Source: Euglena gracilis
Taxonomy: Eukaryota > Euglenida > Euglenophyceae > Euglenales
Direction: 5' to 3'
DNA: 64,000 nucleotides
Assembly: GCA_039621445.1 (NCBI GenBank)
Contig: CP154956.1
Span: forward strand, 30,572,667 to 30,636,666
This document shows positions 44,001 through 55,444 of this stretch, in pieces. The first letter of the stretch is position 1, and each line of letters starts with the position of its first letter. A model generated the notes under the pieces. It made no database searches. It worked only from the letters and a program-made list of their open reading frames with translations, and was not told the origin of the DNA. A program made the position numbers and the translations under genes.

Positions 44001-45188
44001 TTGGGCGGCCGAAGTCGGTCGTCAGGGGGGGGGGGTATTATTTGGGGGGTTTATTATTTGGGGGGGGTTTACACAAATATTTTCCAAAGGAACAATTTTT
44101 TTGGTAAAAGTGCCAAAAAAATTATGACAAGACATCCCGGAAACTGTGAGCGTTAGGTGCAACTACTGCCCCCCCCCCCCCATGGGGGGCCCAGTATTTA
44201 AACAAGGGGGAGGTCCACCTCCTTAAATGCAAGCTGATGGGGGTTTTGACGGCACTTTTTTGGGACTCTTGTTCTTAGGAGCAGGGTTCGGGTTAGGCCA
44301 AAGTTAGGGAGTTAATTCAGAATTGGGCCTGAATTCAGGTTTAAATTAGGCCTCATTTTAGCCCCAATTCAGGCCAAATGGCCTAAATCCTAACCCTGAA
44401 CCTTTTGCTTTCAATTAACCCAAACTCTGACCGTAGAGCAAGAGCAGGCCTGCTACTCGTACTACACATTTGTCCAGGACATCTCCGGTGGGGAAAAATG
44501 CAGGTGAACGGGTCCATCTTCTCCACCAGTCCATCTTCTGAAACGCAGGGGGGTCCGAACCCCACCCCCTCATTTAACTACTGGCCCCCCCCGGGGCCAG
44601 TTGTTAAAGGCTGCCCCCCCCAAATGCAAAATTATGCACACGTGCCCCTCCCCAGGGGGGATCAGATCTGGGTGCCTTGGAGTGCCTGCTCAGGCAGGAT
44701 GTAATTCCGGCGCTGTGGGGACACACACTCACCTTGTGTGTGGTTGGTGTGGTTCCCGTGGGTTGGTCTACACCCTTGCGCCCCAGTGCTGCTCTTGCCT
44801 CCTGCCCTCTTCCCACTTTTCTGTGTGGGGGATGCATGGCGCGGGCACAACGCCATGACTTGAAAGGTACCCCCCCAGGTGGGGTCAGCAACGCCTTAAA
44901 ATTCGGCCTGAACCCCAGCGTTGAGCGGAAATTACATGTATATTTTTTATGTTGCCTTTTTTTTTTTGTTTGTTTTTGTTTTTGGCTTTCCTTTTCATTT
45001 TTTTTGCATTGTTTTTTTTGATTTCTTTTTTCCACCCCAGATTTGAAGCATTAGTTGCATATTTGATGTTGCTCTTTTTCCTCTAAAAAGCTCAGCACTG
45101 CATTTGCACCAAATTTTGTGCTGCGCAATGCCCCCTACCAGGGTTTAATGTAAGGCAGTGAAGGTCCGGTGCAAATCGCAAGGCCGAA

Positions 45189-45395
45189 AATTATTATTAT
45201 TATTATTATTATTTATTATTATATGTTATTGTTGTTGTTGTTGTTGTTGTTAATATTATTATTATCATGATTATTATTATCAGCATTATCATCATTATTA
45301 TTATCAGTATCATCATCATCGTCGTCGTCGTCGTCGTCGTCGTCATCATCATCATCATCATCATCATCATAATTATCATTATTATTATTATTACC
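45189..45395. repeat. Compound trinucleotide microsatellite in A4
   Basis: Counterpart of 12267-12456 with a different internal order of TTA, TTG, ATC and GTC blocks. This shows rapid turnover since duplication. Confidence 0.9.
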
Positions 45396-45685
45396 ATATG
45401 AAATGCCCCTAAAGGTTGGTCTGGACTTTCCTGTGGGGGAGAAAACTTTTTTAGAGCCGCAGTTCTCATGGTGCTCATGCGCCGCGTCATTTTAAAATTG
45501 ACGCGGCGCATGCAGCACAAAACAATTAAGTGCCCAATAAATTGAAGCAGCAGAAACAAAAATATAATTAAAATACAAAACATACTAATGACTAATAACA
45601 GAAAAATGGGAAAATCATGTTTAATCATGAACATTTATTTAAAAATAGATACATCAAAAACTGCCTCCTACTAGGGTTAAAGAGG

Positions 45686-45791
45686 GTCCCAGGTGTGTCA
45701 TTTTAGGTCCCTCGTCATTTCTTTTGATTCCCTGTCATTTCAACACGTGAAATGTCCACACAATACAACAAATAATATACAAATTATACAG
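45686..45791. repeat. Boundary repeat X (A4/gene region copy 2)
   Basis: Same block and same right-hand switch as at 12750-12855, with ACAGCG in place of ACAACG just after it. Confidence 0.75.
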
Positions 45792-46803
45792 ACAGCGTGT
45801 GTATTTCACCATGCCCCCGCCTGAGCTAAAAGCAACAAAAAAATCATTTTTTTTTTCGTTCTTGTCAATTTTCCAGTAAAAAATGTTCTCTTTGAGGTTT
45901 TTTTGAGCGAAAACGGTCGGCCTTGGAGCCTTCGGTGCCGGAGAGTGTGCTATAGCACTCCCATCGTTTTTAAGATTTGCCGAATGAGAAAAGTTGTGAC
46001 GAATCACAGGGAAAAAAATAAGGGACGGGGGTCCTCGCGCCCCCCCCCCAATTGTCCCCTCCGCTTATGTCTCACCCCCCCCCCCCCCTTCAGGCACAAA
46101 AAAGGTGGCCCAGGGAAGCGGACATTGGGGGGGGGGGGTCAAATTTGCTTTCGGCGCCTTCGGCGAAAGGCAAATGGCCACTTTCTTTGAGGGGCAAATT
46201 TGGCAAAACGTGTTGGTTACTTTGGGGGGACACTGAGAAGGGGGGTGAGGCATTTCCACTGGGTGTGATCTGATTTGCGTCAGTTATGTTGCTCTGAAGA
46301 ACCGTGGGGTTGCAGTTCAGAGAGTGATTCGTTGGATTTAGAGAGTTTTTGCAAAAAAAAGTCCCAAAAATTTGACCGCCAAGTATGAAAGTCTGTGCAA
46401 CGGAGTCTCAAAAATTTGCCTATCAGTCTCAATTTTTTTTGGCAAAAGGTCCCAGGCGTTTTGGCAAAAGAGCCCAAAATTATGACAAAAGTGGTCAACA
46501 ATTTTGGCGGGAAGTCCCAAAATTGTGAGTTTTAGGTGTAAAGGCTACTTTTTGTTTATATCTATTTATATTTTCTATGTATCTTTTTGTGTGTGTGTGT
46601 GTTAGTACCATTATTTATTATGTATTTTTTAATCATTTTATTATTTTTTATCGTTTATAAATTTTTGTCTCAATTTTTACCTCACTGTTTTGTTCATTTG
46701 TGGTGTATGTTTTGATGTTTTCATTTGGAGCCCAAAGAAAGTATAAGAAATTGAATTCTTTGTCCAGAACCATAATCTCCTAATCTTTTTTCCCCCTCTA
46801 CAG

Positions 46804-46933
46804 TTTTTTTGGACAGCTTTTTGATCCAAGGAAAACCGAAGTCATCAAAATTCCATCAAAGGCTGCGGTCACTGGTCAGGGAAACAACACGCACACACCT
46901 GACATCTGCAACAGCACATTTTCGGACAGTTAA
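46804..46933 (+). CDS. Candidate exon (copy 2 of 13873-14002)
   Basis: Identical to the copy 1 exon with the same acceptor, frame and TAA. The same doubt about frame applies. Confidence 0.35.
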
Positions 46934-47075
46934 CACACAACACTCATGATGACATGCCCATTGGGATGGTAATACAAATATGAACTGGTCCAGTTGTTTA
47001 GCTGGCGCATCTCGCATATAAGCTTTTTTTGGTCGATGTGAGCATTTTCGCAAATCGACCAAACACCACTTTGAT

Positions 47076-48595
47076 CGCCGGCGCAGACATTCATTTAGTG
47101 TGGTACACCAAGGTTGTCATTTTGTGGTTCATTGTGGACACCGCAAAAAATTTTGTGGTTCACCTGTGGACACCAAAAAATTTTTTGTGGTTCACTTGTG
47201 GACACCAAAAAATTTTTTGTGGTTCACCTGTGGACACCAAAGTAATATTTGTGGTTCACATGTGGACACCAAAAAATTTCCAACGCCTGCTGACATTTGC
47301 ATCATTTTCTTTCTCATCAACAGCAATGAAGCAATCTTCTTTGAACAGGCGGCGTATAGTCGACCTACAATTCTGGTGCTCTAAAAACAGAAGAGGAAGC
47401 GGAAAACCACTTCCAAAAAGGGTCATATTTTCGATTTTTTTGAAGAGGTTCTGATTTTGGCCAATTCCGGTGGACGTTTGGCTCACAGTAAAGGAGACCT
47501 ATACAGTCGAAAACAGACCTGAGAAGGCCAATTTACTTTCGAATTCTGGTAAAATCAACAAAACCAATCAAGAAATACATGAACAGGAGGAACCGACAAA
47601 AACAAGCATTGTTTCTGCTGCCGTAGGCCGAAGGAACGAAACAGAAAAATAAAAGAATGGAAGCGGTAAATATTGCATTCCGCTTCAAAAGCAGGAGATG
47701 TGCAACGAAAACTGAACGCAATGAATTATACAGAATGTAATGTAAAAAATATGCATAATGTTTGCCCACAAAGTTAAAAAAAAAGGTATGAATTGAAATG
47801 ATCAACAATGATCACTAAACGATATTCCAATCCCAATAATAACGAAGAACGTTAACATTTATGAAATTTATGAAGATAACAGAAACTGGACAAACTGAAA
47901 AGAAATTGAATGTCATTATCCAAAGTGCATAATGCAAATACGTCAAACCACGTGGAGACAATTGCACGAGTTACGAAAGGTAGAACAGGCGAAACGATAC
48001 AGACCTTCTGTTCACTTCCCCGTGCTTCACTTGGAAGGACATTTCGACATGACATTGGCGTAAAACCTGCAAAAAAAGCAGAGCAAATATGAAGCGGTTA
48101 TCCCCTTCCTCAGGCTGACATAATACGTTCCAAAGCCCCACGATAATGTCGCGTGTTTCTGTTTCCATGAAGCGGAATTCCGCTTCATCAACGCGAGTAC
48201 TTAACTTTTTGATGGTATCCTTGTTGGGTAAGTTGTCTATAGAGCATGTCTGCTTGAGAACTCTCGATAGCAATCTGTCCAATTCCAACTGCCACGCTTC
48301 GTGGATTGAGCCGGGGCAAAGTCTCAGAATGTGGTTGAGGTGTCTAAAGATCAATCCGCTTTTAGGTGTAAATTTTATTATTTTTTTTTTCGATCCTCAA
48401 TCAATTTTTGTGGACCACAAATTTTTTTGTGGACACCACAAAATTTTTTGTGGTTCACCTGTGGACACCAATTTTTTTTTTGTGGTTCACCTGTGGACAC
48501 CAAAAAAAAATTTGTGGTTCACCTGTGGACACCAGAAAAAATTTGTGGTTCACACATCTTTTGTGAACCACACTAAATGAATGTCTGCGCCGGCG
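47076..48595. mobile_element. 1.5-kb element with 29-bp terminal inverted repeats (copy 2)
   Basis: Ends at 47076-47104 and 48567-48595, with the same sub-terminal repeats and minus-strand frame as 14145-15665. It was copied with the large duplication rather than inserted independently, because the flanks match copy 1 (right flank TTGCAA...GGATGAGG). Confidence 0.7.
47971..48354 (-). CDS. Unidentified minus-strand frame in the element (copy 2)
   Basis: Identical translation to 15040-15423. Perfect conservation here fits a recent duplication and gives no separate evidence of selection. Confidence 0.35.
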   Translation of the reverse strand: MIFRHLNHILRLCPGSIHEAWQLELDRLLSRVLKQTCSIDNLPNKDTIKKLSTRVDEAEFRFMETETRDIIVGLWNVLCQPEEGDNRFIFALLFLQVLRQCHVEMSFQVKHGEVNRRSVSFRLFYLS

Positions 48596-49213
48596 TTGCA
48601 AACGGATGAGGGCGAGAGACAAGAGGACAACACAGTTGGACAAAAAATACGGGCGATTTCTCGTTTGGGCACTGGCTCTCCCGGGGGGAGGGGGGGGGGA
48701 TTACGTTGGTTTTTTTTTTTTTTTGCTGTTTTTTTTTCAGGTCGGAATGACACAAAAACCACTGGACCCTAGCCCCCCAAAGTGAAAAAGCACCGACAAA
48801 AACACCAAAACCCCAGTACCACCACCCCTCATTCCCTGTGTGACAACTGCCAGCGCCAGGTGGTGCTCTGGAGGTGGGATGGCAGGTCCACACTTTTGCT
48901 TTCTTTCTGAAGTTTTGCGGCACCTTGTGGAGGTTTTTTTGAAGTTTGTTACGTTAAAGAGTGGAAGTGTGCATGCCACATAAACAATGAATTGTTTCGA
49001 GAATTCTGCCACTGGGGGTTGATAAGGGGGATACACAACACAGAGGGATTATTACCTGATGACTTCGGTGGCAAGTTGCCCCATCAATGCCCCACTGCTG
49101 TTTAAGGCTCTGTGGCACCCACACAACAGCATAAATGACGTCGGTGTGTGCAAATGCGCACATGGACGATGTGCGCATTTGCGCACACCAACCATTTTAA
49201 ACCCAACCAAGAG

Positions 49214-49488
49214 CTTCCAATGACAGTGCATTTGGATCTGAAAAATGAACGTGGCAACACTGTGATATTACCTCCTGTGTATTCTTATGGTGCTGGACCC
49301 CCTCTGTTGAATGCTGCTGGTATGTTTGGGCGGTTGGTGTGCGCAAATGCGCACATCAATCATTAAAATGGTTGCTTGTGGGCACCAACCAAAATTCTTT
49401 TTCATTCTAAAGCCTTGGCAACAGGGATTTCTGAGACAAGAGAAGGATCGAAACAGAAGGAGAGCAGATTGTGGAGTTCTGTTGTAGG
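49214..49488 (+). CDS. Two exons of the large gene (49214-49319 and 49425-49488, copy 2)
   Basis: Same coding sequence, GTATGT donors and phases as 16251-16525. The flanking inverted palindromes are kept as well. Confidence 0.6.
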
Positions 49489-50547
49489 GTATGTCTGAGA
49501 ATGTCAAATGAAGCGTGGTAGTGCATTGCATTATATGGCCCCCTGGCCACAGAGATTTTCAAGTCAGCAGACACATCCATTTTCAGCCAATGAATTATGC
49601 CTCATTTCCGGACTAAAATACTGGGGGTGAAGGGCACTTCTAAACCCTGTTTCTCAGGATAAAACCTGAAAATGTTGTTCATTTTGATGTTTCAGAGGCT
49701 GCGAAATGGTTTTTCACAGTTGCCGATGCCCAAATTTAGGCCCACAGGGTGGTCTTTTGGTTGTGTTTAAATTCTGCAAAATTCCTCGCATTAAAGGATT
49801 TCCAAACTGAAGTGGTGCCGCTCCTCTAAATGGTACGTGTGTTCAATTGTTGTTGTACAAGCGGTTGGCGTGCACAGATGCGCAAACCGACAAGAAATTC
49901 TGTTTTCGCACAAACCAACCACTTGTACAATTTTACAAACGCATCAATTTCAGCCAGCACACATGGTAATTTTCACAGCTGCACAAAATGACCACCAGTT
50001 TCTCACACTACCAAGTTTCAGGGTATCGCTTCAGGCTTGGGCACACCCCACCAAATCGTTCAGTCAGTGTCCTAAGTTAATGAGGCGGCCATTGTGGTGT
50101 TCTGTGTCAAGAACTGTGTTTGGGCCCAGAGTCAGGGGGAGCCCAGGGGCGGGGACCGCGGCGCCGAAGGCGCCGTGGTCGCCCCTGGGCCCCCCTAAAA
50201 CCTTGGCCCAAAACACTGTTCTTGTTTGAAACCGTGCTTTGGGCTAAGATTTAAGACTTTTAAAGTCTTGAAATCGGCCCAAACACGGTTTCAAAACACC
50301 CTGCTGGGTGTTGTGTATACCATATGCTGTGTTGACACCTGCTCTCAGGCATCCTATTTGCCAAAGTCCTGCTTCCATCTCCACATCCTGGGGCACCACA
50401 CCACATCCTGCTTGCATTTTTGTGTTTTTTGGGGTTTTTTCTTTTAGAATGTTGATGTGCGCATTTGCGCACATCGACAAAAAAAAACGAGATGTGCTGC
50501 CTTAGAGTTGGTCTGCCTATTCTTATTTGGATTCCATTTTTTTGCAG

Positions 50548-50833
50548 ACCACGCTGCCCTTTATCCTATCAACCTCAGTTGAAGAATGTTCCCCCACATT
50601 TTTCCTCGGGGGTGTCTCCAAGTTGTCCCCCGCCCCTGCCACGCGTGGGTTGCCACTCTTCACAGCAGACGTGGTGGACCCCCTGAGCCTCACGGCCAAC
50701 TCGTCCATCCGCAAAGGGGACCCCACAGAACTCCACCCCGCGGAGCTGTCCCCGAGCGCCGCTTTGCAGCAGGTCCTGAGCTTCATCCGGGCGTTGGACG
50801 CTGCGGCGGAGTCGGAGAAGATTGCCGAGGCAG
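50548..50833 (+). CDS. 286-bp exon of the large gene (copy 2)
   Basis: Identical to 17589-17874, with the same acceptor and donor. The frame is intact. Confidence 0.65.
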
Positions 50834-51426
50834 GTTGGCCACCGCTGTCGCTTGGGAGGGAGGGCTGGGGAGGCCGGGCACAGCTGGGCAGTTGGGGCGA
50901 TCTTGCCAAGGGAGGGGGGAACGCAAGCACTTTTTTTTATACACTTTGGCAAAATTTGTGGTTTTTTTGTGTTTTTGTGTGTGTGTTTTTCCTGCACATT
51001 TTTTTGGTTTTTTCCCCAAGCAGTTTTTGGTTTTTTGCTGGAAAATTTTGATGGCAAAAAATTCTTTGTTTTGGCCGATTTCCCCCCAAAGCCATATTTT
51101 GTCGATTTTCTTTGTCATGTTTGCATTTTTGGTTCAAAAAAATTGGATATGCAAAATGCTCTCCAGCAGAAAGTCTGCATCCCGGGGAGCTCCTGAAGGA
51201 TTTTGCCTGTAATTTGTGTTTTTTTGTGTTGTTTTTTTTTTGTGGCACATCTTTGGACGGTCCATGTTGCACCTCTCCCTCCCACCCCCCATCCCCCTCC
51301 TTGACCAGAGGGGGGGGGGTCCGGACCACCCCACCCCACCTGGCCTTCTGACAACCCTGACCCTGGGGTTTCTCAAGGGGGTTCAGTGTGGGGGACGGGA
51401 AGTGGCATTCCACACCACTTCTGCAG

Positions 51427-51488
51427 TGGAGCCCAACCGATACATCTTCGACCCCTTTACAAAGCATCGGGTTCGCTTGATGGACGAG
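51427..51488 (+). CDS. Candidate 62-bp exon (copy 2)
   Basis: Identical to 18466-18527. A few bases downstream, CTTTCTTCGCC of copy 1 reads CTTTCTGCGCC, outside the exon. Confidence 0.45.
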
Positions 51489-51943
51489 GTGCACCATGCT
51501 TGTTTGTTAGATCCTTTCTGCGCCCATTGTCAGGCGCCTAATCCCCCCACCTATATGAAACCCGTTCCTCATAGGTGGGTTTCCGAAAACCGACCAAAAG
51601 GGTTTCTTAGAGGTGTGAGTTTCACGCCTGTCCCCATCCTCCTTTCTTTTGTAATGTCAGACAGTGAATTTGGGTCCGAAGCTTTGGAGAGTGTGTATTG
51701 TGAGTCTTTTCCAAAAAGCAGTGACACCAACTCTGCTTTCGCCTGCGCTGGACAGGAGCGTTTTTGTCTGTTGCACCTCCGACAATTGTGCTCGACTATG
51801 GCATTTGCTGGGTTTTTTGTAGGTGGCCAACCAAGAGCTCCTGAGGGGTTTCTTATTGGTGGGGGTTTCTTATAGGTGGGTGACGGTCCGAAAATCCCTA
51901 AAGGGTTTCTTGTAGGTGGGGGTTTCTCATAGAGGAGGGTTTC

Positions 51944-52438
51944 TTATACCCCCCCCCCTAGTCGTACGACCACCCCTCATTTACGACCCAACCCCGGTTA
52001 CAAGTTGCAGGTCATGGGGTGTTATGACCACCCCCCCCCCCGGTCACAGGTTGCAGGTTTCCAAAAAATTTAACACCATTTCACCTATGACCGCCCCCGC
52101 ATTTACGACCACCCCCCGGTCACAGGTTGCAGGTTATGGGGGTGTTACGACCACCCCCCCCCCGGTCACAGGTTGCAGGAACCCGGTCGTACGACTGGAG
52201 GAGGGTAGGTGGGTTGGGTTTAAACCCCTCCCAAATAACCTGGCGCGTTGCCAGGTCATTGGAACCAACTTTTGGACCTGCCCCCTTGCCAGGTTATTTG
52301 GGCCCCTTCTTCAGCGTTGTAAAGGAACCTTGCCTTAAAAGGAGGGATGCCAAGTTATTGGAACCATCTTTTCTGCCCCTCCCCCCTCCAAGTTATTCGG
52401 CCACTGCCAGGAGCAAGGGCCCCGCCAGGTTATTTGGG
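51944..52438. repeat. Two adjacent inverted-end intron elements (copy 2)
   Basis: Counterparts of 18982-19253 and 19275-19490. Changes against copy 1 include TTACGACCCAACCCCGGTTACAAG near the left end (split as CCCAACCCCGG and GTTACAAG) and a purine-changed right run GGAGGAGGG. These are among the few base substitutions between the copies. Confidence 0.6.
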
Positions 52439-52618
52439 GGGGTTTAATTTTGTGGGGGTGGCATTTGGCGAAATGTGTCCAGCCGACGCAGTCAGAATCC
52501 CGGAAAAGGTATAATTTAATGCCCAGAAAAGGTCAGATTCAAAATATGCTGGCAATTTATCATATTATTGTGTGTCGGCGGGTATCTGTGGGTGTGGTTG
52601 TGGGTGTTTGGCGCACAG

Positions 52619-53316
52619 ATATGTTTTATTCCAACTTGACCAGCCTTTTTTCCACCATCTTGGATGCTCAGAGTTCCCTGGGTGCCTTCAGCTTTGTGAA
52701 CGAAGTAACTCTATTGCAAAAAACCTCTTTGGGGATGCAGGTGCATTTTTGGCCCCAGAGTTTGCATTTATAGGCTAAATATAATATGGTTTTAAAACTG
52801 CATATATTTATGCATATGTTTTTTTTAATAAAAGTTATTTTCAATTGACTTTATTGTCACCGTCACTGTGGTTTGTCGAATTTTCATCCGAAATTCTTTT
52901 ACATCCAAATACTGTCATGATTATGTTTTTGAACAGGCATACCAAAAAGGGGGTGGAAGATTTCTGGTCCCCCCCGAATGACATTTTGGAATGATGGATT
53001 TGGGGAACAAAAGATATTTCCAAGGAAGTGAATATTTTAAATCATCTAAGCTATTGTTCATTTTTTTTAAAGAACTTTTCCACCTTGCATCGTGTTTCGG
53101 TGTTTCCAGTGTTCCAGCTTTTGCGGCAGACTGTCCCCCAGGTCGTGGTTGCTTCCCCGGTGGCAGATCTCCCGTTGGCTCAATGACGTGGACGTGCGCG
53201 AAGACGACGCCTTCATCATTGACGATGGGTCTGAGGACGAGTGGGAGCATGGCCAGCGTCGGCACCATTTCCGCCCCGTTGTGCCTGGAGGGATGCGTTC
53301 CGTGGATGGCGCATGA
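52619..53316 (+). CDS. Two exons (52619-52740 and 53110 to about 53292, copy 2)
   Basis: Same coding sequence and phases as 19667-20364. Just after the first donor, copy 2 reads GGCCCCAGAG where copy 1 reads TTTTGTGTG, an intronic difference. Confidence 0.6.
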
Positions 53317-53434
53317 ATGTGCCTGCATGCTGCTTTGAAGGTCATGCGGTGGGGCTTTCGGAGGGCAGGCAGGATGACCTGCAGGATGGGCAAAGTTGCC
53401 AACCCCGGTGGCAACCGCACATCTGTTGGGGCAG

Positions 53435-53700
53435 GGGTTTTTTTGGGTGGGGGCCCCCCGGGGGGGGGTAGGGGGGGTGGGTCCGGCCGAGCCCCCCCCC
53501 CCCGGAGGGGTCCCCCCAGAGGGGGGTGGGATATACTTTTTGGCGCTGCAGGCGCCGAAAAAATGCTATTTTTAGCACTTTCGCGATTTTTCGGCCATTT
53601 TTTTTGTGGGTCCCCCGGGACCCCCCCCCCCCGGCCCCCCCCCCACAGGGTGTGGGTGGGTGGGGGGGGACCCCCCAGGTCTTAAAAAAAAACCCCTGGT
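53435..53700. repeat. G/C-run hairpin element (copy 2 of 20484-20745)
   Basis: Same order of runs and hairpin. The left arm reads GGGTGGGGGCCCCCC instead of GGTCGTGGACCCCC, so the arms pair less well. Confidence 0.6.
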
Positions 53701-53741
53701 TGGGGGGTGTGGGGCGTGGCCCCGGCGGTGTGCCTGACCAG

Positions 53742-54172
53742 CTGTCGTTCAAGAGGATTTTCGGGACGAACCCCGAGGAGGAGGAGCTGTCCAGCGACAC
53801 AGACTCCTCCTTCCCCGAGCCAGACACCGCACCAAAAACTAAAACGCCCCCCGGCGATGGTGATGGTGCGCCTTGAGTGCAGAGACAAAGATTGCGTTGT
53901 TTCTGTCTCTGTCCCCCATTTTCAACCATCGCACACATGGTGCGTTTCATTCAGATGAATTCGTTGGTGTTCCTGTCTGAAAGTAGTGTGTGTGTTCTTC
54001 CATCGCATGTGTCACAGAAGCTGAGCGTCAGAAGCGGAAGAGTGGTTCGTCGTCAAGAAAACGCGCAAGCGTGTCAAGCGTCTGTTTCACAGCTTCTGCC
54101 ACGTATGCAGAGGCATCATGGAAAGGCGCAAACCAACCGATGCCCATCGGCTCCAGAGAATTTTTTTGTTTG
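53742..54172 (+). CDS. Two exons with length differences from copy 1 (53742-53859 and 54018-54172)
   Basis: Exon one carries an extra TCC and an extra six bases (ACTAAA), adding Ser and a Thr-Lys pair without changing the frame. Exon two lacks 10 bp of a GAAGCGGAAGCGGAGGGAA repeat-like stretch. That shifts the frame after ERQKRK and replaces the basic WFVVKKTRKR segment with a Ser-rich one. If copy 2 is expressed, the protein would be altered or cut short from here on. Confidence 0.5.
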
Positions 54173-54517
54173 GTATGTGCCATTACAATGTGAGGTTCGA
54201 AACCCCCTGAAAAATGCAGCAAAATTTGCATCATAAAAGTGCAGGAGAATGAATTTGAAAAAAAAAAATAATTTGAAGACGTAATGAAGAAATTTGAAAA
54301 AACGAGATTCTGGAGAAATTTAATGTCTTGTATTTGAATGTCGCAACGATTCACTCGCGGCCAGCCATGCCTTATCCTGACGCCGGTCTCTGTGCAGTAC
54401 GCGGATATCCAGCGGGAGATCCACACCTCTCTTACTGAGGAGCAGCGGACCGTTTGGTGCAGGCCTTTGCTCAAGAGTTCGCCATTCCCCCCTGTGCAGC
54501 CACAGGAAACGGACCAG

Positions 54518-54798
54518 GCTTCTTTTTAAGTCACCTGACGCCCCCCCCCCCCCCCGGGGGGAGGGGGGTGGGTGGGTGGGTCCGGGCCGGACCCCCAGGG
54601 GGGGGGGGTCCCGCGCCGGAGGCGCTGGGTATACCTTTTCGGCGCGAAGCGCCGAAAATTTTTGAAAATTGCCTTTAACGGGCCCGATTTTGGGGGGGGG
54701 GGGTGCCCGCTCCCCCCCCCCCACGGGGGTCCCGCGCCACCCTGGGTAGGTGGGGGGGACCCCCCCCTCCCCCCCCGGGGGTCTTAAAAAGAAGCCTG
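54518..54798. repeat. G/C-run hairpin element (copy 2 of 21567-21849)
   Basis: Same 16-bp inverted arms except for CACCTGACG after AAGT at the left. The interior runs differ in length. Confidence 0.65.
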
Positions 54799-54854
54799 AA
54801 ACGAACTGCCCATTCTTTGGCTTTGCTGCTGCCCCCCCTTTGTCCCCTGGAAAG

Positions 54855-54922
54855 GCCTGGAACAGAGGGCAATCAACGGCGCCCTTTCCAAGAACGTGAA
54901 CGCCAACCTCGCGATCAAACAG
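54855..54922 (+). CDS. 68-bp exon (copy 2)
   Basis: Identical to 21904-21971, including the CAG|GTCTTC donor. Confidence 0.45.
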
Positions 54923-55444
54923 GTCTTCCCCTGGCCCTGCAAAGTGGTGGGTGGCGTCGGGCGCTGCTGAAGCCGGAGGCGACCCGCACGCTGGGGTCAG
55001 CCCTGGGGACTGTTTTCGAGTGATGTTCGCTGACCCGCTGCGGCTGGTTGCCGGCGTCCCCCAAACTTCACTGAAAGCGGGGCGAACATTGACAGCCAAA
55101 GGCATTCTCTGTCTCAAGAATCAGATTTTTTTGCCATCCAAAAACGTATACTCCCGAAGCTTGACCAAAAGAACGTGTTTTTTTTCCCAGTTTATCCTTT
55201 TCATTTGTCTGCAATATATTTGGTACAAAAAGGTACTCACCAGTTTCAAGTGGTTGCCATGGCAGCTTAGACGGCCAGGAATGCACTTTTCAAAGTGGGT
55301 GGATTTTTGTACACCTGCGCATTCTTTTTTGACCCACTGCGTTGCCATCACTTCACAGGGCGGAACACCCAGCAGCTGAAACCCGTGGTACCAACTGGAT
55401 GCCACTACTTTCGACGCCCCGTGTTTTTTTTTCTGGGTAAACAG

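Larger units (their letters stand above)
41025..45791. repeat. Repeat unit A4 (counterpart of A2)
   Basis: It is closest to A2: no satellite element, a short AGATATATAACC in place of the TA run, and a microsatellite at 45189-45395 made of TTA, TTG and ATC/GTC runs. It ends in the boundary repeat at 45686-45791 and then passes into gene region copy 2. No coding function is seen. Confidence 0.8.
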
